In this document: positions 1 through 12,261 of the stretch, in pieces
How the letters are laid out: each line of letters opens with the position of its first letter
Position numbering within the stretch: position 1 is the first letter of the stretch
From: BOG-938 sp035524315
Lineage (GTDB): Bacteria; Pseudomonadota; Alphaproteobacteria; Caulobacterales; Caulobacteraceae
Assembly: GCA_035524315.1 (NCBI GenBank)
Contig: DATKPD010000005.1
Location: 1-39,706, forward strand
Direction: 5' to 3'
Length of the DNA: 39,706 nt
Position numbers and translations under genes: made by a program
Notes under the pieces: generated by a model
What the model saw: the letters and a program-made list of their open reading frames with translations, nothing else
What the model was told of the DNA's origin: nothing
Databases searched by the model: none

Positions 1-1
1 C

Positions 2-184
2 GCCGCCTACACCCTGCAGGAGATGCTCACGGTCAAGTCCGACGACGTGGCCGGCCGGACCAAGGTCTACGAGTCGATCGTCCGCGGCGACGACACGTTC
101 GAGGCCGGCATCCCGGAAAGCTTCAACGTGCTGGTCAAGGAAATGCGCTCGCTCGGCCTCAACGTCGAACTCGAGAACAGCTGA
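2..184 (+). CDS. rpoB: RNA polymerase beta subunit, C-terminal end (partial)
   Basis: Only the last 60 codons are present; the gene enters from the left edge. The visible protein ends with the region containing YTLQEMLTVKSDDVAGR and then KVYESIVRG, the conserved C-terminus of bacterial RpoB that packs against the beta-prime subunit. It ends at a TGA 91 bp before rpoC on the same strand, the universal rpoB-rpoC order. The identification is firm despite the short length, because this tail is among the most conserved parts of RpoB. Confidence 0.95.
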   Translation, partial: AAYTLQEMLTVKSDDVAGRTKVYESIVRGDDTFEAGIPESFNVLVKEMRSLGLNVELENS

Positions 185-214
185 TCGGCGTCTGACGCCA
201 AACGAAACTAGGCC

Positions 215-239
215 GGGGAGGGGCCGTCAGCCTCTCCCC
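215..239 (+). other. rpoB-rpoC intercistronic hairpin
   Basis: GGGGAGGGGC (215-224) and GCCTCTCCCC (230-239) pair over 10 bp with one G-U pair, around a CGTCA loop. No T-tract follows, so it should not terminate transcription. It is more likely an RNA-processing or stability element, or chance GC-rich pairing, in the leader just upstream of the rpoC start. Confidence 0.5.
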
Positions 240-275
240 ATCAGCCTCGGAATTGTCTGACGAACTGGAAATCCA

Positions 276-4469
<4,194 letters not shown>

Positions 4470-4491
4470 GCCTTGATCGAGTGACGATTGG

Positions 4492-4524
4492 AACGGCCCA
4501 GGAGCGATCCTGGGCCGTTTTCGT
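4492..4524 (+). terminator. Intrinsic terminator of the rpoBC operon
   Basis: A perfect 12-bp stem, AACGGCCCAGGA (4492-4503) with TCCTGGGCCGTT (4508-4519), is closed by a GCGA loop of the stable GNRA type and followed by TTTTCGTTTG. This is the clearest rho-independent terminator in the window. It sits 22 bp after the rpoC stop and only about 25 bp before the next start codon, so the next gene is either served by read-through or by a promoter overlapping the terminator. Confidence 0.92.
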
Positions 4525-4549
4525 TTGTTCAGTCTGCTAGGATTGAACC

Positions 4550-5047
4550 ATGCCCGAACCGATGCTTCCTGGCGCCGAGCGCGCCCTGACTTCGCGTGAG
4601 TGGTCGGCCCTGTCGCCCGGCCTCAGGGAAGCTTTGCACGCGGCGCGGGTCGAACCGCGTGTCGTCGCCCGCGCGTCGGCCCCGGCCCGGTTGGCGAGCC
4701 TGCTGCGCGGGGCGACGCCGATCATGGTGATGGGCCGGCGCATTTTCTGGCCCCGGGCCCTGGACGACGTCTCCGGCGCCTGGAACGGCCGGGGCATGGC
4801 GGTGCTCCAGCACGAGTTGCAGCATGTGCTGGAATTCGCCACCGGCGAGCTCAGCGTGCTGCGCTACATCACCCGGCCCAACAACTGGCGCTACGAGTAC
4901 CGCATCGGTCCGGGCTCGCGCTGGCGCGACTTCGGCGCCGAACAGCGAGCCTCGATCGTCGAGCACCTGTGGCTGATCGAACGCGGCGTCATGGCCGACC
5001 CCGCCGGCGGCGCCCACCATCGGCGGGTGATCCCGTGGGCGGGCTAG
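4550..5047 (+). CDS. Small HExxH-motif protein (vgr-related / DUF4157-like)
   Basis: A 165-residue protein with the metallopeptidase-type motif HELQH at residues 88-92 inside the helix AVLQHELQHVLEF. A further acidic segment, FGAEQRASIVEH, lies 38-46 residues later and could supply a third zinc ligand (E131 or E138). The layout, with an N-terminal segment ending in RRIFWP, then a hydrophobic HExxH helix, a WRYEY segment and an AEQ-containing helix, resembles proteins annotated as vgr-related in Sphingomonadales and Caulobacterales, which are related to the DUF4157 metallopeptidase-like domain; this is from memory of the family. There is no signal peptide. AGGA at 4539-4542 supports the ATG at 4550, though the ATG four codons later is possible. 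Substrate and role are unknown. Confidence 0.8.
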   Translation: MPEPMLPGAERALTSREWSALSPGLREALHAARVEPRVVARASAPARLASLLRGATPIMVMGRRIFWPRALDDVSGAWNGRGMAVLQHELQHVLEFATGELSVLRYITRPNNWRYEYRIGPGSRWRDFGAEQRASIVEHLWLIERGVMADPAGGAHHRRVIPWAG

Positions 5048-5048
5048 C

Positions 5049-5693
5049 CTAGTCCTGCGCCATCTGCGCGCCCCCCGGCGCCTTGCCCTCCATCACCAGC
5101 CGCACCGGCGCCCAAGTGGCGCGGTGTTCGGGGCAGGGGCCCAGGCGCTGCAGGGCCTGCACATGCGCTTCGGCGTGGTAGCCCTTGTGCGCGGCGAAGC
5201 CGTAGCCGGGATAGAGGCCGTCCAGTTCCACCATCACCCGGTCGCGCGCGGTCTTGGCCAGGATCGATGCGGCGGCGATCGAGCATGACAGGCTGTCGCC
5301 CTTGACCACGGTCTTGACCGGGCACGGCAGCTTGAACGCGTAGTTGCCATCGACCAGGGCGAAGGCCGCCGCCGGGGTCAATGCCGCGACCGCACGGCGC
5401 ATGGCCAGGCCGGTGGCGTGCAGAATGTTCAGCTCGGCGATCTCGGCCACCGAGGCGAACCCGACCGCCCACGCCAGGGCCGAGGCCTTGATCTCCACTT
5501 CGAGCGCTTCGCGAGCTTTATGGCTCAACAGCTTGGAGTCGTTCAGGCCTTTGGGAATCCTGGCAGGGTCCAGGATCACCGCCGCGGCCGACACCGGCCC
5601 CGCCCACGGCCCGCGTCCCGCCTCGTCCACGCCGCACACCGGCCCAGGCCCGCAGGCGCCCTCCAACAGCATGTCGGGGCCGGCCCGCTTCAT
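5049..5693 (-). CDS. rnhB: Ribonuclease HII
   Basis: Cleaves the RNA strand of RNA-DNA hybrids and removes single ribonucleotides misincorporated in DNA. The 214-residue protein has the signature CGVDEAGRGPWAGPV with the metal-binding D23 and E24, then LNDSKLL, a DGNYAFK segment carrying the third acidic residue, and ILAKTARDR with the fourth, so the complete D-E-D-D set is present. The ATG at 5693 overlaps the stop of tag in an ATGA, indicating translational coupling as last gene of ygfZ-tag-rnhB. The open frame continues upstream of 5693, but that part is a shadow of tag in another frame. A second in-frame ATG at codon 8 is an alternative start. Confidence 0.96.
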   Translation of the reverse strand: MKRAGPDMLLEGACGPGPVCGVDEAGRGPWAGPVSAAAVILDPARIPKGLNDSKLLSHKAREALEVEIKASALAWAVGFASVAEIAELNILHATGLAMRRAVAALTPAAAFALVDGNYAFKLPCPVKTVVKGDSLSCSIAAASILAKTARDRVMVELDGLYPGYGFAAHKGYHAEAHVQALQRLGPCPEHRATWAPVRLVMEGKAPGGAQMAQD

Positions 5694-6286
5694 GCGCGCT
5701 CGCCCAGGCGCAGGACGGCGTCGTGGCGATGGCAGCCGGTCACATGGTCGTTGACCATGCCCACCGCCTGCATGAAGGCGTAGACGATCACCGGCCCGCA
5801 GAACTTGAAGCCCTTGGCCTTGAGCGCCTTGGCCATATCCACGGCCACGGGCGTCTGCGCCGGGACCTGGTCGAGGCGCGCGAAGCCGTTCTGGATCGGC
5901 GCGCCGCCGACGAAGCTCCACAGGAAGGCCGAGAAGTCTTCGCCCCGCGCCTGCATGTCCAGATAGATGCGCGCGCCCGAAATGGCTGCGTCGATCTTGG
6001 CGTTGGAGCGGACGATGCCGGCGTCGGCCATCAGGCGCGCGCGGTCCGCCTCGCCGTAAAGCGCGACCTTCGCGGGATCGAAGTTGTCGAACGCCGCCCG
6101 AAAGGCCTCGCGCTTGCGCAGGATGGTGATCCACGACAGGCCCGCCTGGAACCCGTCGAGCACCAACTTCTCCCACAAGGCGCGGCTGTCGTACTCGGGC
6201 ACGCCCCACTCGGCGTCGTGATAGGCCTCATACAGCGGATCGCCCGCCAGACCGCGCCACCCGCAACGAATCACGTCCGCATCCAT
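5690..6286 (-). CDS. tag: DNA-3-methyladenine glycosylase I
   Basis: Base-excision repair enzyme that removes 3-methyladenine from alkylated DNA. The 198-residue protein starts MDADVIRCGW. C8 and H23, together with the His and Cys of NDHVTGCHRH near the C-terminus, form the zinc-snap of the Tag family. The core contains WEKLVLDGFQAGLSW and FVGGAPIQN, both typical of Tag. The frame is open further upstream to 6373, but the ATG at 6286 fits the family N-terminus and lies 4 bp after the ygfZ stop; the longer version would overlap ygfZ. It overlaps rnhB by 4 bp. The operon pairs two nucleic-acid repair enzymes with a folate-binding Fe-S maintenance protein. Confidence 0.96.
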   Translation of the reverse strand: MDADVIRCGWRGLAGDPLYEAYHDAEWGVPEYDSRALWEKLVLDGFQAGLSWITILRKREAFRAAFDNFDPAKVALYGEADRARLMADAGIVRSNAKIDAAISGARIYLDMQARGEDFSAFLWSFVGGAPIQNGFARLDQVPAQTPVAVDMAKALKAKGFKFCGPVIVYAFMQAVGMVNDHVTGCHRHDAVLRLGERA

Positions 6287-6290
6287 GGGG

Positions 6291-7139
6291 TCAGTCTGAT
6301 CCGGGCTCGGTGGGGCTGGGAAGGGTTCCTTCGGGCCACCAGGCGGGGATGTCGAGCGCGACCTTGCGTCCATCCACGGTTAAATCGCCGCTCAGGGCGC
6401 GCTCCAGGCGCAGCAGGGCCATGGCGCGGCCCTCGACGCCCGACAGCACCTCGCCCGCGCGCAGGTCGCCGACCGAGACCTGGGTGCCATAGGCCGGCGC
6501 AGGGCCGTCGAACGCGATCGGGACCATGCGCGTCTTGACCCCGCTGCGCCGCTTGACGCGCGAGGTCGTCTCCTGGCCGACGTAGCAGCCCTTGTGGAAA
6601 TCGATGGCGTTGAGCAGGTCGAAGTCGGCCTCCAGCGGAAAGGTCTTATCGGCGATGCAGTCCAAGGCGGGATCGGGCACGCCGAGCGCCAGGGCGTGGG
6701 CGCGATAGGCGGCCTCGTCCTCGAGGGCCGCCTCCGCGGGGGGCTCAACCCCGTAGCCGCGCCAGCCCAGCGCCTCCAGGCGCGGATCGGCCAGCCAGCC
6801 TGGACCCGGCGCCGCGCCCCGCGCCGCCCACACCGCGCCGGGCGCGGGTTCGATCTCGACCTTGGCCCGTAAGCGGTAAAGCCTGAGCCGCTGGACCAGC
6901 GCCGCCCGTCGCTCGGCCAGCACGTCGATCAACGCGCCCTCGCCGTCGGGGTCGGCGGCCACGATCAGGTCGAACAGCAGCTTGCCCTGGGGGGTCAGCA
7001 GCAGGGCGGCGCGCGCCTGGCCCGCCGCCAGCGACTCCACGTCGTTGCTCAGCAGGTTCTGCAGGAAGGGACGCCAGTCGGGGCCGCGCACGGCCACCAG
7101 GGCGCGGCTCACCAAGGGGTGAAACACCGTTCCGCTCAT
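6291..7139 (-). CDS. ygfZ: Folate-binding Fe-S cluster repair protein YgfZ
   Basis: A GcvT-like, tetrahydrofolate-binding protein that helps repair or maintain certain iron-sulfur enzymes. The 282-residue protein carries the diagnostic YgfZ motif KGCYVGQE at residues 183-190, including the redox-sensitive C185. An N-terminal GcvT-like fold is visible, with FLQNLLSNDV and a TPQGKLLFDL stretch. The ATG at 7139 gives the usual start; a longer version with 13 extra codons lacks family support. It is the first gene of a minus-strand operon with tag and rnhB and is divergent from the glycosyltransferase, with 57 bp between the start codons. Confidence 0.95.
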   Translation of the reverse strand: MSGTVFHPLVSRALVAVRGPDWRPFLQNLLSNDVESLAAGQARAALLLTPQGKLLFDLIVAADPDGEGALIDVLAERRAALVQRLRLYRLRAKVEIEPAPGAVWAARGAAPGPGWLADPRLEALGWRGYGVEPPAEAALEDEAAYRAHALALGVPDPALDCIADKTFPLEADFDLLNAIDFHKGCYVGQETTSRVKRRSGVKTRMVPIAFDGPAPAYGTQVSVGDLRAGEVLSGVEGRAMALLRLERALSGDLTVDGRKVALDIPAWWPEGTLPSPTEPGSD

Positions 7140-7196
7140 GGCCGCGCGTCCGCGAAGCGCTTGGGCGCGGGGGACCAAGGTCCTATAGAGGCAAGG

Positions 7197-8210
7197 ATGA
7201 AGGCCAAGCGCTTCCCAATCCTATACATCAGTTCCTCGCGCATCGGCGACGCGGTCCTCGCGTCCGGCCTGCTCAAGCGGTTGCACGACGAGATCCCGGA
7301 CGCCCGCTTCACCGTGGTCGCAGGGCCGCCGTCCGCTCCGCTTTACCGCGATCTGCCCAATCTGGACCAGATCATCGTGATGGAGAAATCCAAAGGCGGC
7401 GGCCACTGGTTCAAGCTGTGGCGCCAGGTGCGCGGCCGTCGCTGGGGCTTGGTGCTCGACCGGCGCGGTTCGTCCATCGCCCGTTTCCTCAGCGCGAGGA
7501 AACGCGCGATCCACCGGCGGGTGGGCGAGCGCGAGCCCGTGCACAAGGTGGTCGAAGCCGCGCGCCTGCTCAAGCTGGCCGACGATCCGCCGGCGCCTTT
7601 CCTGTTCACCAGCGACGAGACCGAAGCCCGCGCGCAGGCCTTGCTCGGCGACGGCGGCCCGATCCTGGCCATGGGTCCGGCCGCCAACTGGGCGGGCAAG
7701 ACCTGGCCGGTCGAGCGCTTCGCTCTGACGGCGGTCGAACTGATGAAGCCGGGCGCGCCGTTCGAGCACGGCCGCCTGCTGATCCTCGGCGGGCCGGACG
7801 ACCGGCGCGCCGCCGAACCCCTGCGCCGGTCGCTGCCGCGCGAGCGCTGGATCGACCTGACCGGCCAGGCCGACCTTCTGATCACCTACGCCGCGCTCAA
7901 ACGCGCCCGCCTCTATATCGGCAATGACTCGGGGCTGATGCACCTGGCGGCGGCGGCGGGGACGCCCACGGTCGGACTGTTCGGCCCGTCCGACGAGCGG
8001 CTCTACGGACCTTGGGGACGGCATACCCGCGTCGTGCGCGGCCCACGCAGCTTCGCCCAGATTCAGGCTGTCGATCCCAGCCTAAGCCAGCCAGTGTGCC
8101 ACATGCTCGACCTGCCGGTCGCCCAGGTGGTCGCGGCGGCCAAGGACCTGTTCGCCGCAAGCGAGCCCAAGCCCGGGTCCGAGCCGCCGGGCCGCAAACA
8201 GCCGGCCTAA
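7197..8210 (+). CDS. Glycosyltransferase family 9 (heptosyltransferase-like)
   Basis: A 337-residue protein of the ADP-heptose:LPS heptosyltransferase family (GT9), which builds the lipopolysaccharide inner core on the cytoplasmic face of the inner membrane. It begins with FPILYISSSRIGDAVLASG, the acceptor-side Rossmann start of GT9 proteins. The second half contains ILAMGPAANWAGKTWPVERF and later YIGNDSGLMHLAAAAGTP followed by VGLFGPSD, the donor-binding signature. GAGG at 7188-7191 supports ATG 7197 over the upstream in-frame start. Its stop overlaps the stop of pyrC by 3 bp, tail to tail. Donor and acceptor cannot be read from sequence, so no waa symbol is given. The C-terminus after about residue 320 is a charged, Pro-rich tail. 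Confidence 0.9.
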   Translation: MKAKRFPILYISSSRIGDAVLASGLLKRLHDEIPDARFTVVAGPPSAPLYRDLPNLDQIIVMEKSKGGGHWFKLWRQVRGRRWGLVLDRRGSSIARFLSARKRAIHRRVGEREPVHKVVEAARLLKLADDPPAPFLFTSDETEARAQALLGDGGPILAMGPAANWAGKTWPVERFALTAVELMKPGAPFEHGRLLILGGPDDRRAAEPLRRSLPRERWIDLTGQADLLITYAALKRARLYIGNDSGLMHLAAAAGTPTVGLFGPSDERLYGPWGRHTRVVRGPRSFAQIQAVDPSLSQPVCHMLDLPVAQVVAAAKDLFAASEPKPGSEPPGRKQPA

Positions 8211-9301
8211 GCCTGGCCCGCGAAACGCCAGGCCAGGGTCTCGCCGGCGTGGAAGGGCTTCAAGCCGCCGACCTGGTCGGCCACCTGTTCGGGCGCGGTC
8301 TCGCTCGCGCGTTCGAGCACGATCCGTCCCTCGTTGAGCGGCAGGCCATAGAAGCGCGGCCCGTTTTCCGAGGCGAAGGCCTCCAGCTTGTCGAGCGCGC
8401 CATCCTCCTCGAACGTGGCGGCGTAGCTCTCCATCGCGAAGGGGGCGTTGAACAGGCCCGCGCAGCCGCACGCCGCCTCCTTGCGCCCGATGGCGTGCGG
8501 CGCCGAGTCGGTGCCTAGGAACAGCTTGGGCGAGCCCGAGGTCGCGGCTTGGCGCAGAGCCAGCCGGTGCCGCTCGCGCTTGGCCACGGGCAGGCAATAG
8601 AAGTGCGGCCGGATGCCGCCGTCGAACATGGCGTTGCGGTTGATGCGCAGGTGATGCGGCGTGACGGTGGCGGCGATGTGAGGGCCGCTTTCCAGCACGA
8701 ACGCGGCGGCCTCGGCGGTGGTGATGTGCTCGAACACCACCTTCAGGGCTGGGAAGTCGCGCGCGATCTTGGCGAACACCCGCTCGATGAACACCGCTTC
8801 CCGGTCGAAGATGTCGATGTCGCGGTCGGTGACCTCGCCGTGGACCAGGAGCGGCATGCCGATCGACTGCATCGTCTCCAGCACCCGCGCGATCTTGGCC
8901 ACGTCGGTCACGCCATGTTCGGAATTGGTGGTGGCGTGGGCGGGATAGAGCTTGCACGCGGTCAGCACGCCCTTGGCGAAGCCCTGGGCGATATCCTCGG
9001 GGTCGGTCCCGTCGGTCAGATAGGCGGTCATCAAGGGCTGGAAGTCGCTTCCGGGGGGCAGGGCGGCCAGGATGCGTCCGCGATAGGCGGCGGCCAGGGC
9101 GGCTGTGGTCGCCGGCGGCTGCAGGTTGGGCATGACGATGGCGCGGGCGAACTGGCGCGCGGTGTAGCCCACCACGGCGCTCAGCATGTCGCCGTCGCGC
9201 AGGTGCACGTGCCAGTCGTCGGGCCGGCGCATGACGAGTCGATCCGGCGGGTTGGCAGGCGGGTTGGCGGGCGAGGCGGCGGGGGAGGAGGCGCTGGACA
9301 T
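8207..9301 (-). CDS. pyrC: Dihydroorotase (homodimeric, class II)
   Basis: Third step of de novo pyrimidine synthesis: cyclises carbamoyl-aspartate to dihydroorotate. In the 364-residue protein H31 and H33 of DWHVHLRDG, the carboxylated K117 of CKLYPAHATTNSEHG, H154 of LLVHGE, H192 of FEHIT and D265 of GTDSAPH give the full binuclear zinc site. This is the E. coli PyrC type rather than the CAD/PyrC2 type. The first 20 residues are a low-complexity Ala-Pro-Ser segment with a doubled PANPP unit that the enzyme does not need; a start further inside is possible but would leave little before the metal-binding histidines. It stands alone on the minus strand, tail to tail with the glycosyltransferase. 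Confidence 0.96.
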   Translation of the reverse strand: MSSASSPAASPANPPANPPDRLVMRRPDDWHVHLRDGDMLSAVVGYTARQFARAIVMPNLQPPATTAALAAAYRGRILAALPPGSDFQPLMTAYLTDGTDPEDIAQGFAKGVLTACKLYPAHATTNSEHGVTDVAKIARVLETMQSIGMPLLVHGEVTDRDIDIFDREAVFIERVFAKIARDFPALKVVFEHITTAEAAAFVLESGPHIAATVTPHHLRINRNAMFDGGIRPHFYCLPVAKRERHRLALRQAATSGSPKLFLGTDSAPHAIGRKEAACGCAGLFNAPFAMESYAATFEEDGALDKLEAFASENGPRFYGLPLNEGRIVLERASETAPEQVADQVGGLKPFHAGETLAWRFAGQA

Positions 9302-9342
9302 GGCGCGGACCCTAAAGCGGCTTGAGGACAGGGGGAACCCGC

Positions 9343-9377
9343 AAGAAAAAGCCCGCCGGCGGGGTGCGCCGGCGGGC
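9343..9377 (-). terminator. Intrinsic terminator of the five-repeat exported protein gene
   Basis: Read on the minus strand, GCCCGCCGGC (9377-9368) pairs perfectly over 10 bp with GCCGGCGGGC (9360-9351) around a 7-nt loop, followed by TTTTTCTT. It lies 24 bp beyond the stop of the minus-strand gene at 9401 and 42 bp before the pyrC start, separating the two units. Confidence 0.9.
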
Positions 9378-9400
9378 CTGGTCTCGCGTTGCGCGACGGC

Positions 9401-10759
9401 TTACTTGCTCAGGGTGCAGGCGCGGTTGGTGCCGGCCGCTTCCTTGCAGGTGAACACGTCGGCGACGGTCTCGATCGGCTTGGGCGCGTAGGCCACGATC
9501 ATGCCGCTGCCTTCGCTGCACGCCACCTCGACGAAGTCCTCGCCGCTCTGGCTGCGCACGCCGGTGATGTAGCGCGCATTGGTCACGGTGCAGGTCTTGC
9601 CCTTGGATTTGATCTCGGCGGACAGGTTGGCATAGGTGTCGGCCGGCTTGGACAGCTTGCAAGTCGGCAATCCGAGGGCGCCGACCGCGCGCAGGCAGTT
9701 CATCACGGTCGGGTCGCCGCCCGAACCGGTGGGCAGAAGGCTCCACACCGAGCCGGCGTTTTCCTTGCAGGCCAGCTCGACCACTTCGCGCTTGGCGGCG
9801 CCGTTTTCGAAGCCCAGGCTCTGATACTTCGACACCGTGCAGGGATAGCCGATCTGCTTGGCTTGCTGTGTGTAGATGTTGGCCTCGGCGGTCTGGGCCA
9901 CGTCGGCGTCTGTCAGGGTGCAGCCGCCCCCGATGTTCTGCGCCTTGGCGCAGGGGATCACCTGCTTGGGCGCGCCGCCCGCCGCTTCGAAGATGTAGCC
10001 CGACTTGCCGTCCGCGCAGCCGATTTCATAGTAGCCGCTGCCGTCGGTGGTGGTCAGCAGCCAGCGGGCGCCCGTCATCTGGCAGGCCGCGGGGTTGGAC
10101 GGCTTGGCCAGCGCCATGATCTGCTGCTTGATTTCATCGTCGCTGGTCAGGGCGCATTTGCTGCCGAACAGGCCGGCTTCGGCGCAGGTGACCGCCATGA
10201 ATTTCTTGGTCGAGCCGGGCTGGGGCTGAAGGAACACGTAGCCGCGGTTGTCCGAGCAACGCGCTTCATAGATGTCGATCTTGTCGGTAGCGCTGCCGCC
10301 GATCCAGCGGCCGCTCGTCACGCTGCAAGGCGGAGAACTCGCCGTGGCCAGCAGAGGCGTCAGGCCCGTCGCCGGGTTGGCGTTTTCCGGCAGGACGCAC
10401 ATCTGGCCGGGCTTGCCGCCCTTGGCCACGGTCTGGTCCGACATGGTCTTCAGCGCCAGGCAGGTGTAGAACTGCGCGGGCTGGTTGGCGCTGGAAACGA
10501 TGAAGTAGCCAGGGCCGTTCTTGCAGGCGACTTCGTACACCTTGCTGGCGACGTCCTTGCCATCGACCTTGGACGTGCCGTTGCCCACGAAGTAGGCGTC
10601 GCTCAGGTCGCAGGTCAGGCCGACGCTTTGCAGCACCGCCGGCGCATCCTTCATGCCCTGGGTCTTTTGGCCGGCATCGAGGCCCGCGGCGGACGCGACG
10701 CCATAGCCGGTGAAGGCCATCAGGACGGCTGCGATCAAGCCGAACCGGAAGAGTTTCAT
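9401..10759 (-). CDS. Exported protein of five tandem four-cysteine repeats, unknown function
   Basis: A 452-residue protein with a signal peptide (MKLFRF, hydrophobic core, cleavage near AASA at about residue 25). After it come exactly 20 cysteines in five groups of four: 50/79/100/121, 145/168/192/202, 226/248/270/280, 307/331/355/367 and 390/414/438/448. Each unit of about 80-95 residues reads roughly C-x-V/L-T, an aromatic stretch, then V/Y-E-x-x-C followed by a GY or GS turn, a hydrophobic strand, C-x-x-A and finally C-x-L. This implies five similar periplasmic or extracellular domains each holding two disulfides. An AGGAG ribosome binding site precedes ATG 10759; the open frame further upstream has none. 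I do not recognise the family and propose no function. It is monocistronic with its own terminator. Confidence 0.85.
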   Translation of the reverse strand: MKLFRFGLIAAVLMAFTGYGVASAAGLDAGQKTQGMKDAPAVLQSVGLTCDLSDAYFVGNGTSKVDGKDVASKVYEVACKNGPGYFIVSSANQPAQFYTCLALKTMSDQTVAKGGKPGQMCVLPENANPATGLTPLLATASSPPCSVTSGRWIGGSATDKIDIYEARCSDNRGYVFLQPQPGSTKKFMAVTCAEAGLFGSKCALTSDDEIKQQIMALAKPSNPAACQMTGARWLLTTTDGSGYYEIGCADGKSGYIFEAAGGAPKQVIPCAKAQNIGGGCTLTDADVAQTAEANIYTQQAKQIGYPCTVSKYQSLGFENGAAKREVVELACKENAGSVWSLLPTGSGGDPTVMNCLRAVGALGLPTCKLSKPADTYANLSAEIKSKGKTCTVTNARYITGVRSQSGEDFVEVACSEGSGMIVAYAPKPIETVADVFTCKEAAGTNRACTLSK

Positions 10760-11022
10760 TCGAGAGTGCTCCTGGGTGTATTCCTTTGCCGGCGACTTAA
10801 GCCTCCGGTTTCGGCGTGGGTCAAGGTTACCGCGTTGTTCTGGCCGAACCGCGGCCAAACGCGGCCTCATTGGGGGCAAACGCACACCGCGCCCATTGGG
10901 CCGGGAACGATCTGCATTATGAAGGTCTTGTGATTGACGCCGCCGCGGGCGCGCCCTAAGGGCCGCCCCGGAAAGGGCTGCAAGGCCCATGCTCAGCCAT
11001 CGTCGCGAATCGCCCCGCCATC

Positions 11023-11538
11023 ATGTCCGTGTCCAGTCTTCCTCCCGACCTGACCGCCGTCATCGCGCCCGAGCAACCGCACGACGCGGCGGCGGTGCAC
11101 GCCCTGGTGGCGCAGGCTTTCGGGCCTGGACGCCTGGCCAAGGCCGCCGAGCGCCTGCGCGAGAACAACGCGCCCGACCTGGGCCTGTCGTTCGTAGCCA
11201 AGGCCGGGGGCGAGGTGGTTGGCTGCGTGCGCATGTGGCCGATCCTGATCGGCGAGACACCGGCCGTGCTGCTCGGCCCGTTCGCGGTCGACGACGCCTG
11301 GCGCAGCCGCGGCCTGGGCGGCGAACTGATCCAGCGGGCGTGCGAGGCGGCGCGGCGGCAGGGATGCTCCGTGGTCCTTCTTGTCGGCGACGAGCCGTTC
11401 TTCCGCCGCTTCGGCTTTGTCGAGCCGGCGGCGGGCCAGGTGGTGATGCCCGGCCCGGTCGACCGGCGGCGGCTTCTGTGGCTGGACCTTGCCGGCGCGC
11501 CTTTGCCGAGCGGACCCGTACGCTCCGGCGGCATTTGA
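11023..11538 (+). CDS. GNAT family N-acetyltransferase (YhbS-like)
   Basis: A 171-residue acetyl-CoA-dependent acyltransferase. The GNAT core is visible: an N-terminal helix pair with AVHALVAQAFG, strand beta-4 GEVVGCVRMWPI, then the acetyl-CoA-binding segment LLGPFAVDDAWRSRGLGGEL with the R-x-x-G-x-G/A loop (RSRGLG), and FFRRFGFVEP near the C-terminus as in YhbS-type proteins. The substrate cannot be predicted. It is followed 39 bp later by the Nudix gene on the same strand, so the two and cca may form one transcript. Confidence 0.88.
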   Translation: MSVSSLPPDLTAVIAPEQPHDAAAVHALVAQAFGPGRLAKAAERLRENNAPDLGLSFVAKAGGEVVGCVRMWPILIGETPAVLLGPFAVDDAWRSRGLGGELIQRACEAARRQGCSVVLLVGDEPFFRRFGFVEPAAGQVVMPGPVDRRRLLWLDLAGAPLPSGPVRSGGI

Positions 11539-11577
11539 CGCCTTCCCACGAGCGTCTGCCTCGCTTACCTCTGGCCC

Positions 11578-12261
11578 ATGGGCGCCAGCGTTTCGCAGCC
11601 GGATCGAGCCGTGTCCGCCTCGCTCTCGACGAGCGGGCCCTCCCTGCGCGCGCTGATTGCCAAGCGGCTCGACCCGGTCGACTCCGTTCCTGCGCCCGGT
11701 GCGTTTCGCTCCGACCGCGACCTTAACCCCGAGATGGACGCCGCCGCCTTCCCCGGGGGCTACTATCCGGCGGCGGTCCTGATTGGCCTGATCGAGCGGC
11801 CGGGCGGTCTGAACGTCCTCCTGACCCGGCGCGCGGACACCCTGCGTCAGCACGCCGGCCAGATCGCCTTTCCCGGAGGGCGCAGCGATCCGGGCGAAAC
11901 GGCGGGCCGCACGGCCGTTCGCGAGGCGCAAGAGGAGATCGGGCTGCAGCCGTCCCAGGTCGAGTTGCTCGGCCAATCGACGCGCTTTCGCCTGTTGACG
12001 GGGTTCGACGTCACGCCGGTCGTGGGTTTCGTCGCCGCCGACTTTCAGCCCGCGACCGATCCGCTGGAGGTGGCCGAGGTGTTCGAGGCGCCGTTCGCCT
12101 TTCTGATGGACCCGGCCAATCGCGAGCGGCGTCTGCGCGAGGCGCCCGGGCCGCCGCGCTGGCACTATGCCATCACCTGGGGCGACCGGGTGATCTGGGG
12201 CGCGACGGCGGCTATGCTCAAGGGCCTGCACGATCGGCTGTGGGGCTCTTTCGGTGACTGA
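11578..12261 (+). CDS. CoA pyrophosphatase (NUDIX hydrolase, NudL type)
   Basis: A 227-residue Nudix hydrolase. The Nudix box GRSDPGE, seven residues, then REAQEEIGL is intact. The preceding segment LLTRRADTLRQHAGQIAF followed by PGG is the NuCoA motif, which marks enzymes that cleave coenzyme A or acyl-CoA to 3',5'-ADP and phosphopantetheine. The first 30 or so residues look disordered and the true start could be later. Its stop overlaps the GTG start of cca by 8 bp, so the two are translationally coupled; this Nudix-cca pair recurs in alphaproteobacteria, as far as I recall. Confidence 0.9.
   Translation: MGASVSQPDRAVSASLSTSGPSLRALIAKRLDPVDSVPAPGAFRSDRDLNPEMDAAAFPGGYYPAAVLIGLIERPGGLNVLLTRRADTLRQHAGQIAFPGGRSDPGETAGRTAVREAQEEIGLQPSQVELLGQSTRFRLLTGFDVTPVVGFVAADFQPATDPLEVAEVFEAPFAFLMDPANRERRLREAPGPPRWHYAITWGDRVIWGATAAMLKGLHDRLWGSFGD

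Noticed and set aside
5049..6209. A 386-codon frame that seems to fuse an unknown domain to RNase HII
   Set aside because: The first 172 codons are the tag gene read in another frame; the real rnhB start at 5693 overlaps the tag stop in a normal ATGA.
9389..10933. A 514-codon plus-strand frame opposite the five-repeat protein
   Set aside because: The minus-strand gene has a signal peptide, binding site, terminator and internal repeats; the plus-strand product has none of these.
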